Notes under the pieces: model-generated
Told to the model about the DNA's origin: nothing
What the model saw: only the letters and a program-made list of their open reading frames with translations
The model's database searches: none
Position numbers and translations under genes: made by a program
Part shown: one piece after another, positions 46,400-58,115 of the stretch
How positions within the stretch are numbered: the stretch's first letter is position 1
Layout of the letters: each line of letters starts with the position of its first letter
Source of the DNA: Epiperipatus broadwayi
Taxonomy: Eukaryota; Onychophora; Udeonychophora; Euonychophora; Peripatidae
DNA length: 64,000 nt
Direction of reading: 5' to 3'
NCBI GenBank assembly: GCA_028023455.1
Contig: JAQFVV010000030.1
Coordinates: forward strand, 3,180,501-3,244,500

Positions 46400-47480
46400 A
46401 TCCATTACTTTTACAGATAGAATCTAAATTGCCTGGTATTTATGTTCCTGCTCTTAAACAGACCATTCATCATATTTTTTATGTTGACAATGTCTCTGTC
46501 TTTCTTCTAGATCAATCTTTTCTTCCGGTTTTGTTGCAAATATTGGACTCTTTTCTAATACTTTTAATCTTCACATTAATGTTACAAAATCTGCAATGTG
46601 GAAGATCAAATCTGGTTTGCCAATTATTTCTACTTTCACAGCCAAACCCCAGTCTTTCCTTGGCTTTCCAATAGTTTTATCTCATTCAGTAATAACAAGG
46701 CAGGTTCAAAATATGATTTTTGATAAAACAAAAAAAAATAGTTGCATTGCTTATTAATATAAATATTTCGCGTATAGGTAAGAATATGCTCTTGAACTCT
46801 TTGGTCTATTCAAAGCTTAGTTATTACTTGCCATTTATTAGGCCAATGAAGCATTTTGAGAGGACTGTGAACTCACTTTGTTCAAAATTATTTTTGAAAG
46901 ATAAGGTGGTAGCCATCAGTATTGCTAAAATTCAAATGCCAAAGCTTTTAAATGGTCTAGGTTTACAATCGGTCTCAACTCTATATCTCCAGAGGTCTAT
47001 ATCTTTTCTTTATGTAACTTGTCAAAAGCTTACTCAGATATCTCTTTTTTTTTGGTTATTGATCCTACAGATATGCCACCTCCATTTTCAAGTTATTGGA
47101 TTGCTAATTTATGGAAGTTGGTTATTAAGTCAATACCCTGGGGTCAAGTTGTGCTTGATGGGGAGTTTACATTCTGGAATGTTTACAAATTGAAATTTCC
47201 ATATCATACTCCTCTTATGACTTCATTAGGTATTTCAAATAAGGCTCTGTTGCATAAAATGAAACTTCTTTTAATTGAAGCAAGACATGTTGATTTTGTA
47301 CTTAAACTGAATTTAAATGCTCTCCCAACAAGTTATTTTTTAGTGGCCAATAGAGGTTTTGTTAGGATTTCGTCTCGGTGTCAATTGTGTAGATTGTATG
47401 ATAAAACAAACTAACTTTTTCTTTATGGGAATGTAAAACACTTATGAGAAGTACATCTTCTTAAAAGTGCTCAGCCATTT
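46400..47480 (+). pseudogene. LINE family L fragment, reverse transcriptase C-terminal part to zf-RVT
   Basis: 5'-truncated inside the palm: FYVDNVSVFLLD...LPVLLQIL at 46,470-46,560 corresponds to LMDDITVFQ...LPMLLQIL of the 36.6-kb copy. It continues with FLGF, SLVYSKLSYYLPFIRPM, LLNGLGLQSVSTLYLQ and the family hallmark PTDMPPP (near 47,070), and ends with CQLC at the zinc finger near 47,390. Motif C has lost its second aspartate (VDN). At least four frame breaks. The tail reaches about 47,480. Confidence 0.8.
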
Positions 47481-47854
47481 ACTTTAGTATTCAATTTGTT
47501 GTTATAGCTTTATGTTAGAAGTGTGAAAGCACAATTTAATATTATTATATTGAAGACAAACGTAAAGTATAAATATACAGGTTATTATTATAGAATTATA
47601 ATTATTTTTTGTGGTACATTACTTTAATATTTTTTTGTAAGATTAATCATGTATTATACCATTTATTTCTTTTTATATTATGCATGTTATCTTTATAAGA
47701 TTATTATGGCATTGATTTCAGTTTTAATATTGGCTAAATTGTAGTAAGCATTTAACACTAACTTTCAATAAAATTTGAAAGTTATTTTAATTATTTATTT
47801 GTTAATTTCAAAATTAATTTCAATTTTAGAGCATTCCATAATCAGATTTTCAAT
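47481..47854. other. AT-rich spacer, possible LINE 3' UTR
   Basis: No feature beyond possible 3' untranslated sequence of the preceding LINE fragment. Confidence 0.4.
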
Positions 47855-48130
47855 TGAATGGACGGTTGAAGAGTTGGAGTGTGAAGTGGATTGAAGCCTG
47901 ACCATTAAAATATGAAGATTGGTAATCTTAATATATATCTGAGCACTTATTGCATATATGTGTAAAGGTGATAATCTGGACCAACTGATGATTGCTGTTT
48001 TAGCATGAAATACATATATTGATGATTACTTTTTTTTTGACATATGTGTTCAAGTGTATCAGTGTTATGAGATAGAATGAAGAGTGGTGGATCATGTGAA
48101 AGTCTGTGCCCATATATCCTATGTATTACA
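47855..48130 (+). mobile_element. SINE-like hammerhead-bearing repeat (family H), copy 3
   Basis: Ordered blocks: GAATGGACGGTTGAAGAGTT, GAAGTGGATTGAAGCCTG, CCATTAAAATATGAAGATT, the hammerhead at 47,954-48,019, then GTATCAGTGTTATGAGATAG and GTGAAAGTCTGTGCCCAT. The tRNA-like B box present in the other copies is damaged here (TGTGCCCATATATCC). It lies downstream of the LINE L fragment. Movement by a LINE is assumed from the structure. Confidence 0.65.
47954..48019 (+). ncRNA. Candidate type III hammerhead ribozyme (best copy)
   Basis: Seen directly: CTGATGA at 47,985-47,991 and GAAA at 48,007-48,010. Stem II lies between them (TGCT with AGCA; the original closing pair is lost). Stem III is the open helix: 47,954-47,963 (ATATATGTGT) pairs at all ten positions with 48,010-48,019, with one G-T wobble. 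This places the last A of GAAA opposite the U of an N-U-H triplet (GTA, 47,962-47,964). Stem I hairpin is at 47,965-47,984, with GG/CC pairs remaining of a TTGG/CCAA helix still visible in copy 1. Cleavage would be after 47,964. The topology (open stem III) is type III. Activity is inference; several stem I pairs are lost. Confidence 0.55.
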
Positions 48131-48599
48131 TATATTGATACAGATATATAATGAAACAGTAAGATTTGCTTTGCAGATCTTCGTTTCACCTTTTCTCATA
48201 TCTTTCCTGCCTTCATACCTTAGTTTAAACCCCCAATGTATCGTAGTGTGTCTGTAATATGCTTATATGCCAAAAATCCCACCTAATTTTAAACCATGAG
48301 TAAAACGCTCGTGTTATTTATATATTTCTAATTCCCCGCATAAATAACTAATATAAATTATGTGTATATACACGTAAAGATATTCGTTTAAAAAGTAGAT
48401 TATATAAGTCGTATTTACGCACATACTGCGATATATTCATTTTAAAAACTTAAGTTAAAATAATATTTTGTTATTTAAAATTATTTCTGTTTAAATCTAT
48501 TCATAAAAAAAGCTATTATATTCGTAATATTTGTTTTAGTTTAAAATAAAATTATATTCATCTCATAAGTAGATTTAAACATTGAAAATTAAAAGAAAT
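48131..48599. other. AT-rich sequence, nothing recognised
   Basis: No feature recognised. Confidence 0.5.
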
Positions 48600-49820
48600 A
48601 AATGAGGGTTGGTCAGAAAACAATAGTTTTCATTTCATTTCAATAAAAATTTTATTAACAATAAATAGTGATTACATACTAATAAAGGATAAATAAATGA
48701 ATAAATTGTACAATAATATGATTATATAATGTTCTATTTGTCATCTGGCTAGATTATGTTATGAGAGCACAATTGTTATACTCTTATGTGGTTAGGTATA
48801 GTGAAGAGATTCTAAGAACTTGTTTAATGGTATTAGCATTTTTAATATAAACATGAATATTTTCTTTTATAATTGACTATTCTATAATGTTGGGTAGGTG
48901 GGAATTGATAATCAGGAAAAGGAAAGAGCAATTAAAGACCAGGTGTCAGCAAAGACTTTACTGAAGGCAAGGAGCTGGTCACATTCTTGATTTTTTTGAG
49001 CATTTGATAAAACAATGGTATGATTTGTGGCGGGGGTATTTCCATGAGACTTTTGCATCTCACTATCCATATGGAATAAAGGACAAAGGTAGAAAGCCTT
49101 ATTATTGAAAAAAATCCATTATGAATGGCATTTTCAAGTGAGAAAATCATATCAGGTCTTATGTTGGAATTGATTATAATTATATTTTTCAGAGTTTTAA
49201 GTTTTGGGCACCGGTGTATAATATGGTCTATGGTTTCATCTTCACGAGCACACAGACCACATATAGAGTCAATGCTGGTAAAACCTCTTCGGTGATAAAG
49301 ACACCAATTTGTGGGAAGCACATTAAGATTTATTTTAATGATGAAGTCAAGGAATTTGGGTTCCAGACTCCATTTTTTGAAGTGTGTAATGAGTCTTTGG
49401 TTGGTTAATTTTAGGCTGGTTTTAATGGGTTGTTGATTATAGTTGATTATATTGTATGCTTCCCATAAGGTGATTTTTTTGGTTAAGGTTAAAGGGCATT
49501 ATCGAGTTATAACGTTGTAGGTGTTCTATTAGGGATGCTATCCATGAACTGGAAGAGGGTGGAGGATGATCTGTCGGTGTAATTTTTTTAATAACGTTAG
49601 AGTATCCGCAGGAGAGGATCAGATTATGTAGAATGTTGTGGGTTTTCTGTAAAATTATTGCTTGTATTGAGTGGAATGACAGTCCATTGAACCTGCGTGG
49701 TCGTTGGATACCTTGCAAGCTAATAGCAACTGACCTTCTTCTCCAGAGAAGTTTGGTGCATAATCGGTTAATTTTATTTTGAAATTCTAGTGGCTTATCA
49801 AGAAATATAGATGTCCACTT
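48600..49820 (-). pseudogene. LINE family L fragment, post-RT region and zf-RVT, minus strand
   Basis: Read on minus from about 49,810: KINRLCTKLLWRRRSVAIS, then FNGLSFHSIQAIILQKTHNI (49,670-49,610), PTDHPPPSSSSWIASLI and, after a frame break, TNWCLYHRRGFTS and the zinc finger CGLC...ETIDHIIHRC (near 49,260-49,200), where all four metal ligands are intact. The protein ends near 48,932. 3' UTR follows to about 48,600, including AATAAAATTTTTATTG. The reverse transcriptase core is absent (5' truncation). The zinc finger here is better preserved than in the 37.5-kb copy. Confidence 0.8.
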
Positions 49821-49909
49821 AAGGTATTTTTAATTAGCGAAGGTTTTTTTCTAAAATGAAATTAAAGTTTTAATCTGCATATCTACAAAGTAATTAACAA
49901 TAGTAAAAT

Positions 49910-50242
49910 TATCACATGATCACATTTCCTATACTAGCACATTAATTGTTGATAAACAGAGAAAAACTCTCCATACAGTATTGCCACCTGTGCTAAACAG
50001 AGTAATCAATGGATGCCAGAAGGCTTGTGCATAAAATCCCTATCTAATGCCTAATCATCCAATATCCCCAGACTAGTTTCTAGCTTGTGGCCTCACTGAC
50101 GAAGGCCACAAGCTAGAAACTAGTCTGGGGATATTGGATGAGTAGGCATTAGATAGGGATTTTATGCACAAGCCTTCTGGCATCCATTGATTACTCTGTT
50201 TAGCACAGGTGGCAATACTGTATGGAGAGTTTTGCTCTGCTT
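49910..50242. mobile_element. Foldback repeat, family FB, copy d (near-perfect palindrome)
   Basis: The left extension (ATCACATGATCACATTTCC) starts near 49,911. The arms (49,955-50,093 and 50,099-50,242) are complementary with very few mismatches over more than 110 bp, including a private outer part CCACCTGTGCTAAACAGAG. The centre has CTCACTGACGAAGGCCACAA: the core CTGACGA at about 50,095-50,101 and a later GAAA are present. The 5' half of stem I seen in copies a and c is missing, so a complete hammerhead fold is unlikely here. Confidence 0.82.
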
Positions 50243-52420
50243 AATAGTAAAATTAATTATAACATTTACTAAATTCCTTTGGATGTTAGATAGGTTTAAT
50301 TACAGCATTGGTTAGATAACAAATCTTTTTTTAGTATGTTTGTTACACTGCAAGTACAGCTCTCATACATATAAGGCTGGTTTTTATTTTAACAAGCAGT
50401 GTGAATAAGTGAGTAGTGAGTAGTGAGCAATTAGTCTTCAAGCAATTGGTTATTAAAGTCGGAAATTAGCCTTCAAGTAAATTTTAAAAGTCTTTAATTA
50501 TATTTGCGAGTCAAAAAGCTATTTTGTAAAAGTTGAATTTGTTGAATGTTAAGAATTTATTCTGTTACAAGAAGCTAAAGTGAGGTGTATTTGGAGAACT
50601 GCACACCCCAATCTTTAATGAGAATTTAAAATGTCAGAGTAGAGCTGGCAAGAAGGCTATTTTTCTTTTGGAAATGGCCATTTGCTGCACATTAAGCCAT
50701 TTAATGTCTTCACTTAAGAAGCCCTGAAAACTGTCTGCTGCTGTAAGATGGGAACTTTAAACCAAAAGTTACTGCCAAATTCTTGTAAATGCTGCTGCTG
50801 TCAAACTAGAAAAGTCTTCATATAAAAATGCATTCGAATGCCTTACTTCTGATGAGGTAACCCAATTAACCCAAGAGCTCCTGTGAAACTATATTCCTTC
50901 TTATAAGCTATAGCTAATTTAATTTGTTTTCTATTTTCAAATGTTTTTTTTTTGTAAAATTTTTGTAACTTTATTAGTGTGCTCTGTCTCTATACTTGGG
51001 TTAATATTTTGTATTTATTAATCTGTTTTTTTATTATGATAGTGTGCTAATATAGCCATCGATCGGGTGAACTACTCCCTTTATTTTTGTTAAATTAATA
51101 TGCTGCCGATTAGCGCGTTTTAATTATAAATTGGTCCCATTTTAATATCTCATTAAATCACTCGTTAATCATTAAATAATTTTGCATTTAATAATTCATA
51201 TGTCTATTTGTTTTAACATAATGCAAGGATATGTGTGAGGTTAATGAGTGAATAGTAAACAAATGCATGATTGCGTATTAATTCCTGTATTCTTATAAAA
51301 CCCTGTAATTATGCATTTTCCCATTTTAAATATTTTATTGTCTTTTGCTTAATTTCCAAAACTTATAATTTTGAGGTCGAGAATATGCAGATTTTCTTAA
51401 AGTAAATATTTGGAAATTGATTAGGCACCTTATTAAATTCAAATGAGTCCTTTTTAAAATATTTTATGTATTTTGTAAGAGTGTTGCTGGTAGGTGTGTC
51501 GGATGTTTGAGACCACTTTATTTCTTCAAGGGCTTCAAACGGCTAAGACTGTTTTCCCTTTTTTTTGTTCCTGTGGTTCCCAGTTAGAGTGTGTACTAGA
51601 ATTGTCACACCTGGGAATTTTACGCAGTTGTCACACAGTCGCTAAGTACTTGGATGAGTTCAGACTTGGGTTGCCACATAATACAACTTCCAATGGATTT
51701 ATGGCAAGATGCCATCCCGTATATCATTTTTCTTATATATTGATTTGTTATTTTATTTTGCAAAGCTCTGTGGTTTCAACATACCACATCCTCTGTTCTT
51801 TACATTAAATCCTCACTAGCATCACCGATCTCTTAATGTGAATTTAGCTATTTCCATTGATTTGCACATCTTGATCACATTTCTTATCTTATATCTTAAT
51901 GATTATCAGTCCATTCTATTCTGGAATTCAATAAATGTTTTATTGAAATCTTTACTATCTCAAATCTTTTAATTCAAGAATTTATTATATTTACTCAAAG
52001 CACCTGACTTATCTTCGCAAACTCTCTTTATTAATTTTACTTAGGCACATTATCATAATGTTATTGCATTAACCCAAGGTATATAGAATTAATTAATCAG
52101 CCATTATGTAAATTTGACTGATGTTTTGTTTCCACATATATTTTTAATTATTCAATGTCGCTGTCTTACATATACAGACAGTCACATATATATTTGTTAA
52201 ATCAATAAATCTTTTGAATTTTACTATTTATTTTGATTCTAATTATTTATTTTCTTGAACCACATGATTATCTCGGTCTACATTACTTTTATATGTCTAT
52301 TTTGTACCATCCATAGCCATTAGTTAGAAGACCTAAGTTTTTATTGTAGTATAGAGTCTCTTGTTTCACCCTGACCACCGGAAATGATAAAAAGGTTATA
52401 TTATTAGTAGCATCAGATGC
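50243..52420. other. Unassigned interval
   Basis: Segments at 50,580-50,900 and 51,480-51,830 are less AT-rich (for example CTCCTGTGAAACTATATTCC and GTCACACAGTCGCTAAGTAC) and could be remnants of a gene or element. An open frame of 104 codons lies at 51,494-51,808 on plus, with no recognisable domain. Nothing further is supported. Confidence 0.4.
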
Positions 52421-52429
52421 GTTATCATG

Positions 52430-52545
52430 AAGGTGGCGCTGTGGAGCTTAGACTTTGGATTCGAACTTAGAATCTCCGAGAAGCAGCCCTTCCTAGGTTT
52501 GAGTTCAGTGTCTGGGTTTAAATTCTGCAGTGTGTTAGTGAGATA
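52430..52545 (+). repeat. Possible tRNA-like sequence, degenerate
   Basis: GGTGGCGCTGTGGAGCTTAG resembles an A-box region, and GGATTCGAACTTAGAATC resembles a B box; GTTTGAGTTCAG and GGGTTTAAATTC follow. The pocket is GC-rich relative to its surroundings. It is not clearly related to SINE family S, and a real tRNA fold could not be built. Confidence 0.3.
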
Positions 52546-52967
52546 GACAAATCTGACCATTACAATAATAAGCCTGTATTTCAGTTACTAAATTAAATTT
52601 TTTTTATGTATTATGTTCTCATGTTTTCACTCATTCTTACAGTAGTTAATTTGTTGATTGTAAAATTAATTTCAACTTTTATATTTCTTAATTGTAGTAA
52701 AATGATTTCTTTGTTTTTGTTTTTTTAAAACTTTCAGTGAACTTATTCAAAACAGTTTATAGGTTCTTACAATGGAATATCTGAAGTTTTTTATCACAAG
52801 CTTGTGTCACTTTAGAACTTTTTCCTTATGTCAAAAAATGTTTTGAAGTATTTACCAAATCTTAATATTATTTTGTTATAAAATGAGAGAATAAGTAAAC
52901 TGACATATATTTGCTTTTGACAAGTTTTATTGTTGCTCTATTTCAGAAAAAATAAATAATATATATA

Positions 52968-53072
52968 TTTTTTTAAGTGTCATAGCACCAGCCGGGATGC
53001 GAACCCGCAACCCGGGCAACTGCCTGCTAGTGCAAGGCAATCGCGCTGACCTCTCGACCACCAATGCAAGAC
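52968..53072 (-). mobile_element. tRNA-derived SINE (family S), copy 6
   Basis: T run near 52,968-52,974, then GTGTCATAGCACCAGCCGGG and ATGCGAACCCGCAACCCGGG (minus-strand B box GGGTTCGCATCCC). An intact anticodon-arm-like segment and the A-box region GTGGTCGAGAGGTCAGCGCG follow. This is one of the least decayed family members. Confidence 0.8.
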
Positions 53073-53084
53073 AAATAAAATATT

Positions 53085-53345
53085 TTACAGCAAAATTTTT
53101 CATCTCTACAGTCTACCTAAAATCCACAAGAACGTTTCCATTAAGATCTATTGTTAGTTTTAGAAATTCATCATATCAAAATTCTTAGTTCTTTGGTATG
53201 TGATTCCAAAAACATTGCAAATTAACCAAGAGGATGAACATAGCTAAATCTAATATTTTAGGAAACTTCAATGTGGATAGTTTATTCACAAATGTACTTA
53301 ATGTTGGAATATTGATTGCTATTAGAAACATAATGTACAAACCAG
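53085..53345 (+). pseudogene. Penelope-like element, reverse transcriptase N-terminal motif fragment
   Basis: Across frameshifts the plus strand gives LPKIHKN, PLRSIVSFRNSSYQ, and NVDSLFTNV near 53,270-53,300. These correspond to the conserved PLE reverse transcriptase blocks P-K-I-H-K, R-P-I-V-S and D-V-x-S-L-F-T-N-V (motif A). The motif A aspartate reads N here. Downstream sequence to about 53,900 is too decayed to assign. It starts immediately after SINE copy 6. Confidence 0.6.
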
Positions 53346-55257
53346 AACAACTGTTTATATAACAACATACTTCAATAGAACATTGAAGTCTTCATTAAAA
53401 TTAAAATATATTTTATGTTTTAGCCATGTTTACAAGAAGAGAGCTGGGACACTATATTTATAAGTTTTATTATTTATTTATAAGTTTTACTCCAACTTTA
53501 CCTAAAATATAGCAAAACATTATTTAAAAAATTCTGGAAACTCATCAGCAATATATCCCATTCAATTCACAATAAGAAGATCAAAACTACTGCATACAGA
53601 AACCTCCAGAATAATGCTTAACATTTACATGTAACTGTGACAGAAATATAAAATGTTGAACTGTATAAATACTATTATAAAAAAGTGGATTATACTAATA
53701 CTATAAAACCGAGAAAAGCAAGTTTGAATAGAAAGAACGGTTCAGCATAAAGCAAAATCTAATAAAGAATAAAAATCCATTATCTATCAACAAGAAAATT
53801 TAAACAGAGTATAGAAAGAAACAAAAGAAAAACAATGATAATCTCATAGGGTCTTCAAATATAACAGGAATAAGAAGGAAAACTAGAAAAGCCAGCAATC
53901 AATAATAATATCAGAACAGGTTTAGAAAATGTAGTGCAATCTAAGGATTTTTAACTTCTGCAAAATCAAAATCTGAAAAGCTGAAGAACGTGATCTGCAT
54001 TTATGAAATATTATATACAGGAGAAAAAGCATATATTAATAATAAATAATTATAACTCATAGTATCTGTAACTTAGATGAAAATAACTGTGTCTTTCAAG
54101 GAGTTATGTAATGTAAATAAACTACTTAAAAACAGAGGAATACCACTTACCCTTTAACATTTATCGGTATTGATGCTTAGTTTATTTATGCAATTTATTA
54201 GTTTATTTACGTTACATAAAATCATTGGGAGGTACACATCTGGAGGCTGTTAAAACTAAAGCTTGATTTTAATCCTATTTCTATATAATTTATGCCTTAG
54301 AAATAGAGTGATATAGGGTTAGAATTGTCAAATGCATGTATTATAATGTTTTGCTTTAAGTCATTGGATTTGTTATTACATAAAATAATATTGACAATTT
54401 TTGTTTATGTTTCTTGATAGAATCGTTCTGTAATCAATTATTAGACCTTTCGGAAAAATGACGGAATTTTATTTTTTTTTAAAAAATATTTCTTATAATA
54501 AAAACTTTCTAATGATGTAGCTGCTGATGAATTTTTCTAATTTTTTTTTTTTTTTAATTGGCGAGAAAAATCGAAGTTAAGATTTGTTTCCCCCAAACTT
54601 CTAGTTGAAAGTACTCATATGAGAATGACTCTTTAATTAGTAAAGAAGATTGAGTCCGTTATATTATGATTACGCTTTTCTTTAAGGTTTGTATATTACT
54701 TTTAATCAATACAGATTATCATGGGATTTTGCTCTCCAAGCTGATTTAGGCTCGTTACTGTAAAATCTCGATCCTGCTTAGAAAAATTTTAAATCCTTTT
54801 CGGATTTGAACCTCAAGCTCATGGAAATGTAATGCAAATACATTTATCGTGCGTATACGTACACAAATACATTTATATGTGCAATAGTTTTCTTTTTAAT
54901 ATACTTTGCTACTGGAATCACTTTTTGAAAAATGCTAATTCTGAAAATTTAATCCACCGCCTACATTTTTTTCAAAACAATGAGTCCTAGAATTGAACTT
55001 TGTTTTATATTTAGTACATCGGTCGATGAACATGTGATACGAATGAAATGAAGTTTTCTATTGGCTAATTACTACTTATTCTATACATTGCGTGGGTCTA
55101 TATATTAAGCTACTGACAATAAAACAAATCTATCCTATTGTTCAAAAAGATCTTGGCTGTAGATCAAATTTTTATAATAAACAAACATTTCTCCAAAACA
55201 TTAATAAGAATAAAAAAATGCTTTTAATTTTTTATATTTACGGCTGAATGTAAAGAA
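53346..55257. other. AT-rich sequence, mostly unassigned
   Basis: Possibly the decayed continuation of the PLE in its first few hundred bases. At 54,800-54,830 GGATTTGAACCTCAAGCTC reads on minus as a B-box-like GAGGTTCAAATCC, but without an A box. Nothing else recognised. Confidence 0.4.
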
Positions 55258-55362
55258 AAAGCATTGATGGTTGAGAGGTCAGCAACAGATGCTTTACAAG
55301 CAGTTGTCCCGGGTTAGCGGGTTCGCTTCCCGGCTGATGCTATAACACATGAGAAAAAAAAT
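55258..55362 (+). mobile_element. tRNA-derived SINE (family S), copy 7
   Basis: GCATTGATGGTTGAGAGGTC (A-box region), CTTTACAAGCAG (anticodon-arm-like), GCGGGTTCGCTTCCCGG (B box with its stem) and GATGCTATAACACATGAG, ending in an A run. It is the only near-complete plus-strand copy and shows the full organisation of the family. A functional tRNA is excluded by the unpaired acceptor arm. Confidence 0.8.
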
Positions 55363-56930
55363 GCATGAGGTTGGGGTATTACATGTTAGGGATGAAATAT
55401 ATCACATTCATTTTAAAATACAATTAAAATTAACATAGTAATTGATCTACGGTTTTTCAGCTTCAGTTATTCTATTTATATATACAACGCATTGGTAATC
55501 AACTGATCGTATCTAGATGTTTGAATGTTTTAACACATTATAAAAATGTAAGCTTTCAACGCTCTTCTAACAACAATAAATCTCATACGGAAAAAAAACT
55601 GCTAATTTCTGATAAATGTTATAAAAATAGAATTTTGAATTACTAAGCTGTTGCGTTGGAAATGCTCCAGGCATAGGAAAATAGTATCGCAAATAATGGT
55701 CAGCGTTCTTTCAGAAGTATGATGCTGTTTAACAGTTTCTATGTTCTATTTAATAAAAAAATAATATAAAAGAATATACTTCATGTTTAAACCATTAGTA
55801 AAAAGTTAGTTTAAATATTGTAATATTCTATATAGTAGCCAAGTACTGCTAAAAAAAAATAAACTCCCGAGGTGTTAAGTTTTGATTTAAAATTAGCTCT
55901 GTACAATGATAATAACAACAAGAAGTTTTATATTTAATATATAAACAATAATTCTTAAGGAAAAGATTATTGTTTTAAATAGTTAAAATTTCGGCGCCAA
56001 AATCAAACAGTAAATATCACAAACATCAGATTTAAACTACGCCAGATCTACACAAATTAAATAGAGTCAGTTTTTTATCTTTTAAAAGGAAAATTTATTC
56101 ACAATTCATAAGAATCATTTACAAAAAAAAAAGAGGATCTTTACATATCAATCTCAATGGAGACCAGTTAACAAAATCAGAAGTCACTCTTGTATACATA
56201 TAATAACCAATTAATTTCATAACAATTACATTGACATTAATTATCACCAGAAATTGAAGACGTATAACTTCCCATTCCAGAAAATCATAGTTGTGGCCCA
56301 TTTACATAAATCCGATCGTGTATATCACATATATGACGGTGTTAGTCAATTCACACACATATAAGTTTGTTTAATTTACGAACATGTTGATAATGATTAA
56401 AAACATATTCAGCCATTAAGTCTATAGAGCTTTATCTTACCAAGTGAAGAAAAGAGCACTTCCAATATTTCTGTGTGTATTTAATATTTAAATTTCGAGA
56501 GATTAGTCATTTTAAACCATATATTGAAAGCCATACACTTTACTTATAGATCATGAGGTTAGCCTATCCAAGATAGGGATAACATTTATAAAAATTACTT
56601 AAAATCAGGTTTTCATAGAATACCTAAGACTGAAAATTATATGAAATATATCATAGATTCTTTACAGTAAACAAATTGGTTACCATTAAGCATTATTAAA
56701 GCAGTCTTAATATATTTATCGGGTCATTGATTAAAGCTGATCCATTAATCAAATGAAAGGTCTTTCCTATTAATCATCAATTAGGTGAATAACTTTATAA
56801 TAGCATTTTCTAGTTCTTGGATCTCTTCCATATAAAGTTTATCTAAAATGTTTTAGGTAAATAGTTCACTCAAATTTTCTTAGTATCTGTGGATTTACAA
56901 CTTCATATTCTTTTCATCATCAGTACTACA
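55363..56930. other. AT-rich sequence, nothing recognised
   Basis: About 1.6 kb; a minus-strand 60-codon frame at 56,119-56,301 has no recognisable feature. Confidence 0.45.
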
Positions 56931-57170
56931 CTTTGTTTTAGGTTTATTAGGGACCAGGTCTGGTTAAACATCCAATTCTGAGAAAATTTTTGCTCTGGTT
57001 TTTTAATTTCTTCTAATAAGGGTAAAGTCATTTTAATCATGTCATATTCTTCTCCACTTTCGAAAATGATCTTATTCCTCAGCGACCAAATATATTTATG
57101 AACTAAGAGCTAATAAATCTATATGCATCAGGGACTAGATATTTATAATCTTGCTTGAAATGTAAAGTGA
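56931..57170 (-). pseudogene. Possible LINE C-terminal fragment
   Basis: On minus, near 57,120-57,000, the text YIWSLRNKIIFESGEEYDM and MTLPLLEEIKK resembles the C-terminal tail that follows the zf-RVT finger in many LINE reverse transcriptases (an aromatic residue, W, then R-N-K-x-x-F). The match is short, and the zinc finger itself was not found upstream. It does not closely resemble family L. Confidence 0.35.
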
Positions 57171-57500
57171 TCGCCTAAACATTATACAGTGATACTTTCT
57201 GAGAATATATATATATATATTGTAACGATATATAAATATGTCGTTACATTAATTTAAAATAAAAACTTAAAAGTTCGCAAATAAAAGTAAAAAACTAAAC
57301 GCTAAAATTAAAAGGTTTGTTAAATGTATATACATTCGCACAGATGCCAAACTTTAAAAATATTTTTTTTTAAAAAAACAAATAAATAAGTATTTGAACG
57401 TACTTTTTTATAAAAAAAAAAAAGTATAAGATTTAAAAATAAAAACAGGTATTAATTAATTCTTGTAATCTGTAAATGGAAATGATTGTTTATAAATTGT
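57171..57500. other. AT-rich sequence with a short hairpin
   Basis: TGTAACGA at 57,220-57,227 and TCGTTACA at 57,240-57,247 form a perfect 8-bp inverted repeat around an AT loop. Otherwise nothing is recognised. Confidence 0.5.
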
Positions 57501-57639
57501 TTGAAAAGCAAGCTAGCCATGGGCTCTTGTATAATTAAAATGATCTGATGAAAGATAGATAAGAAAAAAAAGAGAAATTAGCTTGACCAATGGAAGCACT
57601 AAACCTTGGCTCGGACCCTAACGAAAGTGATGGATTAGT

Positions 57640-57740
57640 GACGTTTTGTTGATTGAATCTGTGTGGATAATATAAAAAGGGAAATACAGTTTTTTCGGGC
57701 AGTTCCAGCGTTGTGTGTTTGAGAGGTGGTAGGACGCACA
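57640..57740 (+). promoter_or_regulatory. Candidate TATA-box promoter
   Basis: A strong TATAAAAAGGG box at about 57,670-57,680 stands in an unusually GC-rich stretch, with a C/G-rich segment (TTCGGGCAGTTCCAGCG) beginning about 20-30 bp downstream where initiation would be expected. A LTR or a host gene first exon are both possible. No coding sequence that would benefit was identified downstream. Confidence 0.35.
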
Positions 57741-58115
57741 TACCACACTCTCTATTTAAAAAGGAAAAATGAAAAGACTGTGATACCTTGAACCAGCTAT
57801 TGCCATCTCCAGAACATTATCTTCCAATGGATGCGTTGTGGGAATTAAAAGCAGAAACCTGGACTCTTCTACCGTGAGCTATGAATTTTACAAATTAACA
57901 ACAACCAAAAAAAAGTAATTAAGAACTTTCGTCATTGATTTTTTTTTAAAGATTCAGCTAATTTAAATTTTAAAATGAACTCTTATTTGATTTTCAAATT
58001 AATAATTGATTGTTTAAATTTATATAGTTAAGTTTTGCTAAAATCATTTCCATTTTATTATTTTTATTTGTAGTAATATTTATTGTAGAAATTATTAAAT
58101 GCATTACATTTAAGT

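Noticed and set aside
50820-50900. CTGATGAGG near 50,850 as another hammerhead core
   Set aside because: No GAAA at a compatible distance and no stem II can be formed around it.
51494-51808. 104-codon open frame in a less AT-rich patch
   Set aside because: No recognisable motif or family; open frames of this length can occur by chance, so it is noted only as an unassigned region.
55258-55345. Functional tRNA gene
   Set aside because: A and B boxes are present, but the acceptor arm does not pair, the copy ends in an A tail and seven relatives are dispersed in the window, so it is a SINE.
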